A program made the position numbers and the translations under genes. The notes beneath the pieces are model-generated. The model searched no databases, was not told where the DNA came from, and saw only the letters and a list, made by a program, of their open reading frames with translations. From positions 10,638,145 through 10,702,144 of the forward strand of contig NC_081851.1 in assembly GCF_963259705.1 (NCBI RefSeq): a stretch of DNA of 64,000 nt, written 5' to 3'. Below, piece after piece: positions 33,597 through 44,445 of the stretch (position 1 is its first letter; the number at the start of each line of letters is the position of its first letter). The stretch is from Myotis daubentonii (lineage: Eukaryota; Chordata; Mammalia; Chiroptera; Vespertilionidae).

Positions 33597-33968
33597 CAGG
33601 GGCTGCACCAGGCAGAGGCTGCACAAGGCAGGGGCTGCACAAGGCACCAGGCAGGGGCTGCACCAGGCACCAGGCACCAGGCACCAGGCACCAGGCACCA
33701 GGCAGGGGCTGCACCAGGCACCAGGCAGGGGCTACACCAGGCACCAGGCACCAGGCACCAGGCAGAGGCTACACTAGGCACCAGGCACCAGGCACCAGGC
33801 AGGGGCTGCACCAGGCACCAGGCACCAGGCAGGGGCTACACCAGGCACCGGGCACCAGGCAGGGGCTACACCAGGCACCGGGCACCAGGCAGGGGCTACA
33901 CCAGGCACCGGGCACCAGGCACCAGGCACCAGGCAGGGGCTGCACCGGGCACCAGGCAGGGGCTGCAC
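33597..33968 (+). repeat. Compound minisatellite built from GCACCAG and GCAGGGGCTGCACCAG
   Basis: Runs of two to six 7-bp units (GCACCAG) alternate with longer units GCAGGGGCTRCACCAG over about 370 bp. Part of the array (33825-33915) is three copies of a longer unit containing CACCGGGCACCAGG. Frames of up to 158 codons here are repeat translations. Confidence 0.95.
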
Positions 33969-33969
33969 T

Positions 33970-34629
33970 TTGTTGTTGAGCTACAGATAAGGAGGCTTTC
34001 TGAGGTCATTTTTACCTGAGAAAAGGGAAACATGGTGCTGGTCACTTGGAGTCTCAGGGGTCATCCCCATGCATTGCTGATTCTGTTTTGTTCGTCCTGG
34101 TCTTCTTAGAGCCTTTCAGTGATTCCTACAGCCTTTGTTCTCTACTCTGTCCTGTAAGTAGTCAGTTCACAGGCACAGAGAATGGTCCACTCTCCTAAGG
34201 GGTGTGTGCACACTTCCTCCTCTTCTCATGCGGCTCGCTGGCTCCACCAGGAAGAACACACGTCTCCTTGGCAGCCCACACAGGCCCCTCCTGGTGCAAG
34301 GACCATGCCGGCCGTCTGCAGTGTTCCCCCTTCAGGTTACTTTTTGCTTTGGGACAAATCCTGCCCCCAAATCCTTCTTCTCCCATCATCCTCCCGCCTT
34401 TTTTGCGAGCCTCCCTTCTCTTGGGGATGGTCAAGGGGTCCAGGTTGCCTCACTGAGAATGGCTGCTGTTGTGGACGAAGTTTCATAGTCCGATTTCAGG
34501 TGTTCCTCTAGTAAAAGGCCTGGTCTCCTCTGGGGTGAGGATGGAGGGAGCAAATGTGGAGGAAAATGCAGAAACTACCACCATGTTTCATTGAACTGAG
34601 TTCAGGGAAGCCACAAAGGGTGGAAAGGT
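33970..34629. other. Unique sequence, nothing recognised
   Basis: No element or gene recognised. Confidence 0.4.
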
Positions 34630-34644
34630 GACGAGTGACCTTTG

Positions 34645-34892
34645 TTTTTTTTTTGTTTTTTTTTTTGTTTTTTTTTTTTAATATATTTTATTGATTTTTT
34701 ACAGAGAGGAAGGGAGAGAGAGATAGAGAGTCAGAAACATCGATGAGAGAGAAACATCGATCAGACGCCTCCTGCACATCTCCTACTGGGGATGTGCCCG
34801 CAACCCAGGTACATGCCCTTGACCGGAATCGAACCTGGGACCTTTCAGTCCGCAGGCCGACGCTCTATCCACTGAGCCAAACCGGTTTCGGC
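34645..34892 (-). mobile_element. Ves-type SINE with long T tract, minus strand
   Basis: The plus strand starts with an interrupted T tract (34645-34680, complement of the poly(A) tail). Then come the GA-rich body with a small internal duplication (GAAACATCGATGAGAGA then GAAACATCGATCAGACG) and the tRNA-like head ending ..GAGCCAAACCGG. Exact 15-bp target duplications GACGAGTGACCTTTG lie at 34630-34644 and 34893-34907. The long tail and intact duplication point to a young insertion. Confidence 0.95.
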
Positions 34893-34907
34893 GACGAGTG
34901 ACCTTTG

Positions 34908-35824
34908 GCCTCACTCTCACCCTGGGCTCAGTGTCTCCTATGAGGACGGCGTGGGCACACCCCGGGCCTGCAGCTGGAGTGCTCACCGCAGGTCAGGCCC
35001 GTGGTTCCCCACTGCGAGCATCACTGCCCCTGGGAGGCGGTAAAGCTCAGGAGGCAGGCCCCGCCCAGAGTGCCCGAGTCACCGAGTCTGGGATGGGCCC
35101 TGGAGCTCCACTGCTCATCCTTTCCAAGTGATGCTGACACTGCAGCCAGGGACCTGCTGGGAGGACGGCTGGGCCAGCGAGTGGTGACCCCGCAGGTGAG
35201 CGAGAGTAGGTGGGCGTTTGATCGGGACGCCGACTGTTCGTGACAGCAATTCACTTCTCCCACGTTCCATTTTCCACCTGGATTTCCCTCCGTCAGGTAC
35301 TCGGGGGCCTGAGATTCACCCGGCGGACAAGCCACCCTGCTGCTAGCCTGCCTCAGACTCTCAGGGGCTGGCAGGAGAAGGTCAGGCAAAGGGCAGGCTC
35401 CAGCTCCGCCGCAGCAGCCGCCGGAGCCGGAGCATCAGCACTTACGCCAGCTCCCCGAGAGCCCGGCCCACAGCTGATGCTCAGGGGGCGGGCCCCCGCC
35501 CTGTGTGGGCTGTGGACCTGCAGCGGAGCTCGGGCTTTGGGAACCATGATTTGTAATCGACAGAAAGCTCGCCTGCTGCCCTGGAGGAGACCTTTCCTTC
35601 TGACACTGACAGTAAACAAAAAGCCCACCTTTGTTCCAGGGGTGGATACCGGTCCATATGCCAAGAGCGTTGCTGTACAAGCACTCTTACAAACACAGTG
35701 TGGGACAAAATCCCTGCGCACCTCTGCTCGAGACCCGAGGGCGACAGGCTCCACACACCCTCTGCGTGTCCTACCAAGCCCTCTCCTTGGAAACCCCCAA
35801 ATCCAACATTCTTTGTCGGCCTCT
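34908..35824. other. GC-rich unique sequence
   Basis: The frame 35240-35881 (plus, 213 codons) overlaps several minus-strand frames and shows no domain. I treat these as chance frames in GC-rich DNA. Confidence 0.4.
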
Positions 35825-37190
35825 GTGGTAGGCAGAATAGTGCCCCCCGAGATGTTCCCAGCCTGGTCCCTGGAACTGTGAGCACACTAACTTACCTGGT
35901 GTGCTCGTCTCCTGGGGCTGCTCTAACAAAACACAGCCACGAACCACTCAGTGACCTCCAGTCAGAGGGGGACCACGTGTATAAGGGTACAGTGGAGCCG
36001 AGAAAGCGCTGTCGCCTGGTGACACCATCGCACAGCACATTACTTTCATGCTTGTGGTGACGCTGCTGAAAACAGACGCACTGTGCCACCAGTCACATAA
36101 AAGTACAGCGCACACAGCTGTGCACAGTGCATAACACCAGGTGATGATAAGGAAGAGCTATGTTATTGCTTTATGTGTTTACCACGCTATGCTTTTTAAT
36201 CATTATTTTAGAGTTACTCATTCTACTTATAAAAAGTGCTTGCTGTGAGCAGCAGCCTCGTTCAGCTTGTGCTGACCGTGTCTCTTAACTGCGTATTCTC
36301 TCTGTGCTCGATCTAATTCGGGGCTGTAAAGGCTTATAGCCTGGGAGCAATGGGCTGTACCATCTAGCCTAGGTGTGCAGTGGGTACACCACCTCGGCTG
36401 TGTAAGTGCACCCTAGGATGTTTGCACAGTGATGACGTTGCCGACCAAGTCATTTCTCAGAGCACACCCTCATCGGTAAGTGGTGGGTGCCCATGTCAGA
36501 GGGTTGGAGGCCAGAAGTCACGGTGTGGGCAGGGCCGTCTCCCTCGGAAGCCAGGGAGGACACTTCCTGGCCTTTTCGAACGTCTTGCCTCCCAGGCATT
36601 CTTTGGCTCACAGATACCTCATCCGATCTCTGCTGCCATCTGCACGTGGCCCCCTCCCTGCGTCTGTCTCTGCTCCAAGGACACCCGTCACATTGGACCA
36701 GGACCCGCCCTCCTCTTAACTACTTACTCCTGCAAAGACCCTGTTCCCAAACAAGGCCGTGTCCTGAGGTGCTGGGGTGTGAACTTCAGCGTATCATTGG
36801 GGGTAACATAATGTAACCCTTAACACATGACCAGGGGAATGAAGCTGGTAATCAACTGGCCTTTAGTGAACAGATTACTGGGGCTATCCGGGTGGGCCCG
36901 GTGAAATCACAAGGTTCCTCACAGTAGGAAAGGCAAGCAAAGCAGCAGGCCGCGTGACGCAGTGCGAGGACCCACCGCCACCACTGGCTTCGAAGCTGGA
37001 GGCAGGGCCCAGGGCCAGGGCCCCTGAAGCTGCACAAGCAAGGGGCTGGCTCTCCTTGGAGCCCCCAGAACAACATGATCTTAGCCCCGGAGACCCCGTT
37101 GGGCTTCTCACCCACCGAGGTGCAAGAGAACGCACTGTGCTGTCTCAAGCCGCTGACTCTGTGGTCGTTTGTCACAGCGGCCGAAGGGAA
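35825..37190. mobile_element. Ancient mammalian interspersed repeat fragments, family not named
   Basis: The text at 35827-35900 (GGCAGAATAGTGCCCCCC, CTGGTCCCTGGAACTGTGAG), at 36490-36830 (AGGCCAGAAGTCACGGTGTG, CTGCAAAGACCCTGTTCCCA) and at 36885-37190 (CTATCCGGGTGGGCCCGGTG, CACAAGGTTCCTCA) matches parts of a common old repeat in mammals, in both orientations. They are probably two or three separate insertions. A Tigger remnant (36100-36480) is nested among them. I cannot assign the family by eye. Confidence 0.5.
36100..36480 (+). mobile_element. Tigger1-like (TcMar) DNA transposon remnant
   Basis: 'TTTATGTGTTTACCACGCTATGCTTTTTAATCATTATTTTAGAG' and later 'AGCCTGGGAGCAATGGGCTG', 'CATCTAGCCTAGGTGTGCAG' and 'CATTTCTCAGAGCACACCCTCATCGGTAAG' follow the Tigger1 order up to its right terminal repeat. 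The transposase region is deleted, leaving the two flanks. Confidence 0.72.
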
Positions 37191-37199
37191 CACTGGAGC

Positions 37200-39915
37200 C
37201 ATGGCGCACCGTGCCTCGTGCTGACAGCTTTCCTGGCCCGCGGCTCCCGACGGCGTGTACAGCACACAGCGCTCTTGGCTGTGACTGCGTGCCACCTCTC
37301 CCCGTGTGTGCCTGTGGCTCCTGGGTCCCTGAGAGGAGGGCGCCGCTCAGAGCCTGTCCTCTGCCTCCCTCTCTCTGCCTTGCTTCGCGTTTCTGTTACA
37401 GGAGCACGTCCGGTGCCTGGAGCACATGGCACTTCAGGGTTGGCTTGCTTCGCTTTTCAATTAAAACCTTTGTTGGTAGAAGACAGAGGTGTCTTGCTTA
37501 AGCCTGTCTGTCCAGCGTGACGCTGCCATGCTTGTCTTACAGGAGCTCAGGAAACTCACCCATTCTGGGCGGAACAATCCGGGGGAACAACAGCCGGCCC
37601 AGCAGGGCGAGGGGCTGGGGAGCGGCCGGGGAGCGGGGTGTTCGCGTCAGGGCCGCCCTGGCCACTCTGTCCCCGGAACATGCGCTGGGAGGGCCGGGCT
37701 GCCTCTCACTCACCTTTGATTCTCTCGAGTGCAGAGACTTACATTTAGACGCTTGGTCAATAATGGTAAGTTATTGGGGACGGTGCCTTCTTGAGATGTC
37801 CTCTCGCTTCTGGCAGCTTTCATTGCCTGCGTCTCGTTGTTTTCTGTGCTCCCGGCAGCCGGCACCTCACCTTTCCAGCTCCCTGAGACGGAACCAAGTG
37901 CCCAGGTGTGGTCCCTGGGGTTGGGAGGTAGCGCTTCTCTTCATGGTGACACCTCGCTCCTACCTGGCACCTCACAAGCAGAACCCACTGCTGGTGGCGA
38001 GCAGTGCCCACACACCATGCACCCCACACACTCGGACACTCGCTCACTTCCTAAGGCTGAGCAAAGGCAGGTCCCCCTCCTGCAGAACATAGAGCTGCCA
38101 GCAGGAGCCCCCCTGCTTTTTCAAGACACCCACCGAGCACAGTGTGTTTGGGACAAAAGCCAATCCTCTCAGGCCTCAGACTGCAGGTGGGAAACGCAGC
38201 CTGCCTTGCTCATGTCCCCGTGGGAGCAGCACCTGCGTTCGAATGTGCCCCGTCTAGTTTAAATGTATCGCGGGAGATTCTGGGAAAAGCGTAGCCAGAG
38301 GTCGGGCCTTTGGAAAGAACTGGGTGACATCAGTGAGAGAGCCCCCGGGAATGTGGCCACAGGGGAAGGGTGAGCCACAATTTGTCAGGAGATCATTCTT
38401 CTAAGAGACTCACGTAATTACTGGCAAACGTCAGACGGGGAGAGCTCCCTGAGCCCTGGCGGCTTCGGGGGCAGCCCAGCTCCCACCTGGCTTAGTCCAG
38501 GGCCAGGGTGTGCTCAGGCGGGCGCCCGGGGGCAGGGCTGGAGGCGCCCAGCTGGCTCAGCCGGGAGCGCGCCACACTCACTGCTCGCTGGGAGGTTATC
38601 ACAAGGCTCCTGACAAATTCTGGCAAAAACCCTGAATGAACGTTGTCCTTCGTCCGGGTGTGGGGCGGCCTTGCTGTTTGACTAATGCCCCGGATACATG
38701 CCAAGCGCCCTGAAGACCTAACACACCAGGTCAGGGCTTCCTTCTTCGACTCAATGACAAAGCGCGGGCCTTTGAACTCACCCGCATTTTCCAAGGAGGT
38801 GCTCCTCGTGGTGGGAGAAATCCCTCCCGCAGGGCACGTGGGGTCCCTCACGCCGGGAGGGGCGCCCACCGTGTGCCGGGGGGGCCCATTCAGTCCCCGA
38901 GCGCTCAGGCCGACGACGCGGCCCCTCTTCTCTGGATGTTCAAGGACCTGGCACGAGGGACGGGGGCAGATATAACTTTCAGCCTCTGGGACTTTCACAG
39001 CCTGATGTGTCGTGAAGAAAGCTCACCAGGACTGGGCAACGGTCGCGGATGGCAAGGCCGTGCCGGGCCACACTGAACACGAAGCCGGAAAAGGTCACGC
39101 TGGCCCGTCTTTACTCGAAATTGTGACATTCCGTTCCTTGTGATTTGGGGGTTCATTCTCAGGCACTGAGAGGTTGCATTAAGTATTATTTGTCTGGATG
39201 GCCGAGCTTCCGATGCCCCCTTGGTCTCAGCACTGGACCAGGCAAGCACCAGCTAGCCCTCGTGAAGTCCCACGGAAGTGGCTGTCACGGGTCTTTAAAG
39301 TCATAAACCCACAAAGACAAAGAGAGCTGGGAAGAGTGGCAGCGGGAAGCGGATGGAGAAGCGGCACCTGACCCAGCAGATTGGAGAAAGCACCCCCCCC
39401 CCGCACCCCCCACCCCACCCACCCGCCCGGCTGCGGTGGCAAAGGCTGAGAAACAAGCTTCTGTATGGTCGGTCCCTGTGCTCTTCACAGACAAACTCCC
39501 CTAAATCGGTGGGAGCTCGTGCTGCTGCCAGTGGGTGCGAGGCCGGAGGGGGCTCCCTTGGGAGGCGGCCGGTCAGCAGCAGCCGCAGGGTGCTATTGGG
39601 ACATGGAGCACATGTGTGGCTGAAGGAAGGATGTGGGGGAGGGAGAGCAAGAGGCAGTTTACAAGTAAATGTTCGAAACTCCAACCTCCTTCCCATTTGG
39701 GGGTGAGGCCCTGGCAACCAGCCATATGCCCTCCAGGCAGAAGATGGGAGGTGACTTTGCTGGGGGAACCTCACCACCAGATGAGGAAGATACTGACCCT
39801 GGGGTCTCCTAAGGAAATGGCCCGCCCTGACCCCCACAGGGAAGCCCCTGGGTGACAAGCCACACGAGGCTTCTGGCCACCTTAGCGGCCACCCTCAGCC
39901 AGGGGCTCGGGGAAG
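37200..39915. other. GC- and CpG-richer unique sequence
   Basis: CpG-denser patches occur near 37560-37690 and 38470-38960. Frames up to 191 codons lack domains and overlap on both strands. A C-run cluster at 39388-39425 gives G-quadruplex potential on the minus strand. No exon recognised. Confidence 0.4.
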
Positions 39916-39919
39916 TACA

Positions 39920-40800
39920 ACCCAGCATCACGGAGACAAAGCACAGAGAGCGCCTAGTGGTGGCGGAGACACTCAGCAGAACAGAGCACAGGAGGGCGCT
40001 GCGCCCTGGAGCAAGGAGAGGGGCTCACGTGACAGAACCTGCAGGGCACCAACGAGATCCGAGATCCGAGATCCGAGAAGATAAAAGTATCACTGCTGAC
40101 ATTCAACACCCAGCAAGGAAGCTGGGAGACAACCTGCGGGAATCTTCCATAAAACAGAGCAAAAAGACCACGGAACGAGAGAGGGGAACTAGAGGGGAAA
40201 TTAGAGAGCCAGCCACGTAGGGGTCCGACAAGCAAGTCCAGGAGTGAAACGGGAGCAGGGGCGGGAGTCACCTGAGACAGAGCAGGAGCGTGTCCCGCAC
40301 TGAGGGCACTGCTTTCTGGATAGAAGGGCAGCTGTGCACCTGCCCCGAGCACGGAAATGACCCGCACCACATGCCGGGGGCAGAGGAGGCTCACGGCACC
40401 TCACGGGGCCAGGGGGCCGTTCACAGAGAAAGAATCGAGAATCAGAAAGACACCAGAGCTGTCCGTGTCGACCCCGGGAGCAAGGAGGCGATGAAACAAG
40501 ACTTTCGAGGTTCTAGGAAGAAATTATTTCTATCGTAGAGTTTTGTGCCCAGACAGAAAATCAATAAACGCGAGAAGAGAATAAAGACCTGTGAGGACAC
40601 GCACGCTTTCTAGAGATTTACCTTCGCAGGAAATTACTCAGGAAGCTGCCAGGATGTGGTCTGTAAGTCGGGGGTTGGGGGGATGGGGAGGGGACCACAG
40701 AAGAGGAAGAAATGGGATACAGAAAAGAAAGGCAATGACAGGGCCGTTTCTTCAGGAGGAATGACCTGCTAGAAGTCCTCACATGTTTGAATAGAGAGAG
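39920..40800 (+). mobile_element. Old L1M-type remnant, plus strand
   Basis: The stretch 40480-40670 ('TTTTGTGCCCAGACAGAAAATCAATAAACG', 'AGAATAAAGACCTGTGAGGACACGC', 'TTTACCTTCGCAGG') follows the order of an old L1 segment usually reading 'ctatacccagccaaactatcaatca..agaataaagacattttcagacatgc..tttacctcccat'. The 5' part is less certain. CpG content is unusually high for such an old element. Confidence 0.5.
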
Positions 40801-40835
40801 AGGTTTGCACAAACAGGATGTATAGTGCTAATAAA

Positions 40836-40908
40836 GACACACACACACACACACACACATACACACACACGCACACACAGACACACACACATACACACAC
40901 ACACACGC
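40836..40908. repeat. (AC)n microsatellite, interrupted
   Basis: Imperfect CA dinucleotide tract with AT and CG interruptions. Confidence 0.95.
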
Positions 40909-40909
40909 T

Positions 40910-42130
40910 ACAGCAATAAGCTCCGGGGGGGCGGGGGGGAGCATGTTGTGCAAGAAAGAAACCGACTGGCAGCACACTGTGACTCCGCCGGGCGCAGAGC
41001 CTACAAGCGCAGTGATGGAAACGCCGGGTGCTGCCATAGGCTCTGATACCGCCATATCGAGAGCGAGCGTGGAAAGATGAGAAGTGTCTGAGCGAAGTTG
41101 AGGTGCGATGGTGGTGGTGGTGGTGGGGGGTGACGTGTGAGAATGGACTTGCCATCCTCCAGGAGGGGAAGTCCTAGATAGCACCTAAAATGGAAGGTTC
41201 CGGAAGAGGAGCATGTGTTTTAGATCTGGAATGAAATGCCAAAGGAAGGTGCTCAGCTCGTGGCCCAGCGGGCTGCCTCAGGGAGAAACAGTGCTACGCG
41301 GGTTCCGCGGTTTTCATAAAAAGCCGGCAGGACAGTTGACTTTGCAATATGTGCAAATATGCAGCGGCTAGAAAACCACAACCAAATCAGGAAGGGAGAG
41401 GACATTGACCTCTAAGAGCAGCCAGTCCACGGCCACGACAGGGAATTGAGACGGGCCAGGAGTTCAGAGCCCAGCATTCCCGCAGGGCAGGAGCCAGGGT
41501 GGGGTGTGAGGTGGGTGTGTTTCCAATGGCACCGCATCCTCTGGGTGAGAGGCAGAGAGCTTGCTTCTGATACAGGACCCTTCTGCTGGGAATCAACTAT
41601 GCTCCCATCACCTCCTGCTACTGCTGTGCAACATTAGAAAGTGTGTGCATGTCTGGGGTAGGACATATGGATCACACTGTGAGTTAATGAATGAAGATTC
41701 CAATGTACCCTGGGTAGCATGCAAATAAATTATAAATTTGATTAAAGAGATTCAAGTTCATGATAAGTTAAGTGTTCTTATTTCTCAGAACGTTCATCTC
41801 AGTTAGCAAAATGTGGTTCGCTGGTCTTGAGTTTGTCCTGCCCCAAATCCCTCAGCTACAGCCAAAACAGGTGAGGACACCCTTTTCCTCTCCCCCACAT
41901 ACCTCTCTTAGGAGTCACACTTAACCTCCATGCAGACACAGTCGGTGAAATCTCTTTAATCCTCACCATTTTCCTCCCTGGCCTGCTGCCCGCAATGGAT
42001 GCTGTGAATTTTTAATTGAGCGAGAGTTGATGATGTATATGAGTTACACGTTCACTGAGATGCAGGTGGGTTTCCTGCTGCTGTCTGGATGGCCCTTCCT
42101 AACAAGGCCGGAAACAAACCTCTGCAAAAT
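40910..42130. other. Unique sequence, possibly the rest of the old L1M
   Basis: It contains a short (GGT)n run at about 41107-41130. The remainder is not recognised. The 13-bp array starts at its right edge. Confidence 0.4.
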
Positions 42131-44445
42131 GAAAGTAGAGGATGGAAGTGCAGGATGGAAGTGAAGGATGGAAGTGCAGGACGGAGTGTAGGATGGAAGT
42201 GAAGGATGGAAGTGCAGGACAGAAGTGCAGTACGGAAGTGCAGTACGGAAGTGCAGGAAGGAAGTGCAGGACAGAAGTGCAGGAAGGAAGTGCAGGATGG
42301 AAGTGCAGGAAGGAAGTGCAGGACAGAAGTGCAGGAAGGAAGTGCAGGATGGAAGTGCAGGAAGGAAGTGCAGGACAGAAGTGCAGGAAGGAAGTGTAGG
42401 AAGGAAGTGCAGGAAGGAAGTGCAGGATGGAAGTGCAGGAAGGAAGTGCAGGACGGAAGTGCAGGAAGGAAGTGCAGGATGGAAGTGCAGGAAGGAAGTG
42501 CAGGACAGAAGTGCAGGAAGGAAGTGCAGGATGGAAGTCAGGATGGAAGTGCAGGATGGAAGTGCAGGATGGAACTGCAGGATGGAAGTGCAGGAAGGAA
42601 GTGCAGGATGGAAGTGTAGGAAGGAAGTGCAGGATGGAAGTGCAGGATGGAAGTGCAGGAAGGAAGTGCAGGATGGAAGTGTAGGAAGGAAGTGCAGGAT
42701 GGAAGTGCAGGATGGAAGTGTAGGAAGGAAGTGCAGGATGGAAGTGCAGGATGGAAGTTCAGGACGGAAGTGCAGGATGGAAGTGCAGGATGGAAGTGCA
42801 GGAAGGAAGTGCAGGATGGAAGTGTAGGAAGGAAGTGCAGGATGGAAGTGCAGGAAGGAAGTGCAGGATGGAAGTGCAGGAAGGAAGTGCAGGACAGAAG
42901 TGCAGGATGGAAGTGCAGGACAGAAGTGCAGGAAGGAAGTGCAGGAAGGAAGTGTAGGAAGGAAGTGCAGGAAGGAATTGCAGGATGGAAGTGCAGGACA
43001 GAAGTGCAGGAAGGAAGTGTAGGAAGGAAGTGCAGGAAGGAAGTGCAGGATGGAAGTGCAGGAAGGAAGTGCAGGAAGGAAGTGCAGGAAGGAAGTGTAG
43101 GACGGAAGTGCAGGATGGAAGTGCAGGATGGAAGTGCAGGAAGGAAGTGCAGGAAGGAAGTGCAGGATGGAAGTGTAGGAAGGAAGTGCAGGATGGAAGT
43201 GCAGGAAGGAAGTGCAGGAAGGAAGTGCAGGATGGAAGTCAGGATGGAAGTGCAGGATGGAAGTGCAGGATGGAAGTGCAGGAAGGAAGTGCAGGATGGA
43301 AGTGTAGGAAGGAAGTGCAGGATGAAAGTGCAGGATGGAAGTGTAGGATGGAAGTGCAGGAAGGAAGTGCAGGATGGAAGTGTAGGAAGGAAGTGCAGGA
43401 TGGAAGTGTAGGATGGAAGTGTAGGAAGGAAGTGCAGGATGGAAGTGCAGGATGGAAGTTCAGGACGGAAGTGCAGGATGGAAGTGCAGGATGGAAGTGC
43501 AGGAAGGAAGTGCAGGATGGAAGTGTAGGAAGGAAGTGCAGGATGGAAGTGCAGGAAGGAAGTGCAGGACAGAAGTGCAGGATGGAAGTGCAGGACAGAA
43601 GTGCAGGAAGGAAGTGCAGGACGGAAGTGCAGGATGGAAGTGCAGGATGGAAGTGTAGGAAGGAAGTGCAGGATGGAAGTGCAGGATGGAAGTTCAGGAC
43701 GGAAGTGCAGGATGGAAGTGCAGGATGGAAGTGCAGGAAGGAAGTGCAGGATGGAAGTGTAGGAAGGAAGTGCAGGATGGAAGTGCAGGAAGGAAGTGCA
43801 GGATGGAAGTGCAGGAAGGAAGTGCAGGACAGAAGTGCAGGATGGAAGTGCAGGATGGAAGTGTAGGAAGGAAGTGCAGGATGGAAGTGCAGGATGGAAG
43901 TGCAGGACGGAAGTGCAGGATGGAAGTGCAGGATGGAAGTGCAGGAAGGAAGTGCAGGATGGAAGTGTAGGAAGGAAGTGCAGGATGGAAGTGCAGGAAG
44001 GAAGTGCAGGATGGAAGTGCAGGATGGAAGTGCAGGAAGGAAGTGCAGGATGGAAGTGTAGGAAGGAAGTGCACGATGGAAGTGCAGGATGGAAGTGCAG
44101 GAAGGAAGTGCAGGAAGGAAGTGCAGGAAGGAAGTGCAGGATGGAAGTGCAGGATGGAAGTGCAGGAAGGAAGTGCAGGATGGAAGTGCAGGAACGAAGT
44201 GCAGGAAGGAAGTGCAGGAAGGAAGTGCAGGAAGGAAGTGCAGGATGGAAGTGCAGGATGGAAGTGCAGGAAGGAAGTGCAGGATGGAAGTGCAGGATGG
44301 AAGTGCAGGATGGAAGTGCAGGAAGGAAGTGCAGGATGGAAGTGCAGGATGGAAGTGCAGGACGGAAGTGCAGGATGGAAGTGCAGGATGGAAGTGCAGG
44401 ATGGAAGTGTAGGAAGGAAGTGCAGGATGGAAGTGCAGGATGGAA

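Noticed and set aside
33503..34019. Frames of 142-158 codons rich in GTRHQAPG
   Set aside because: Produced by the GCACCAG minisatellite.
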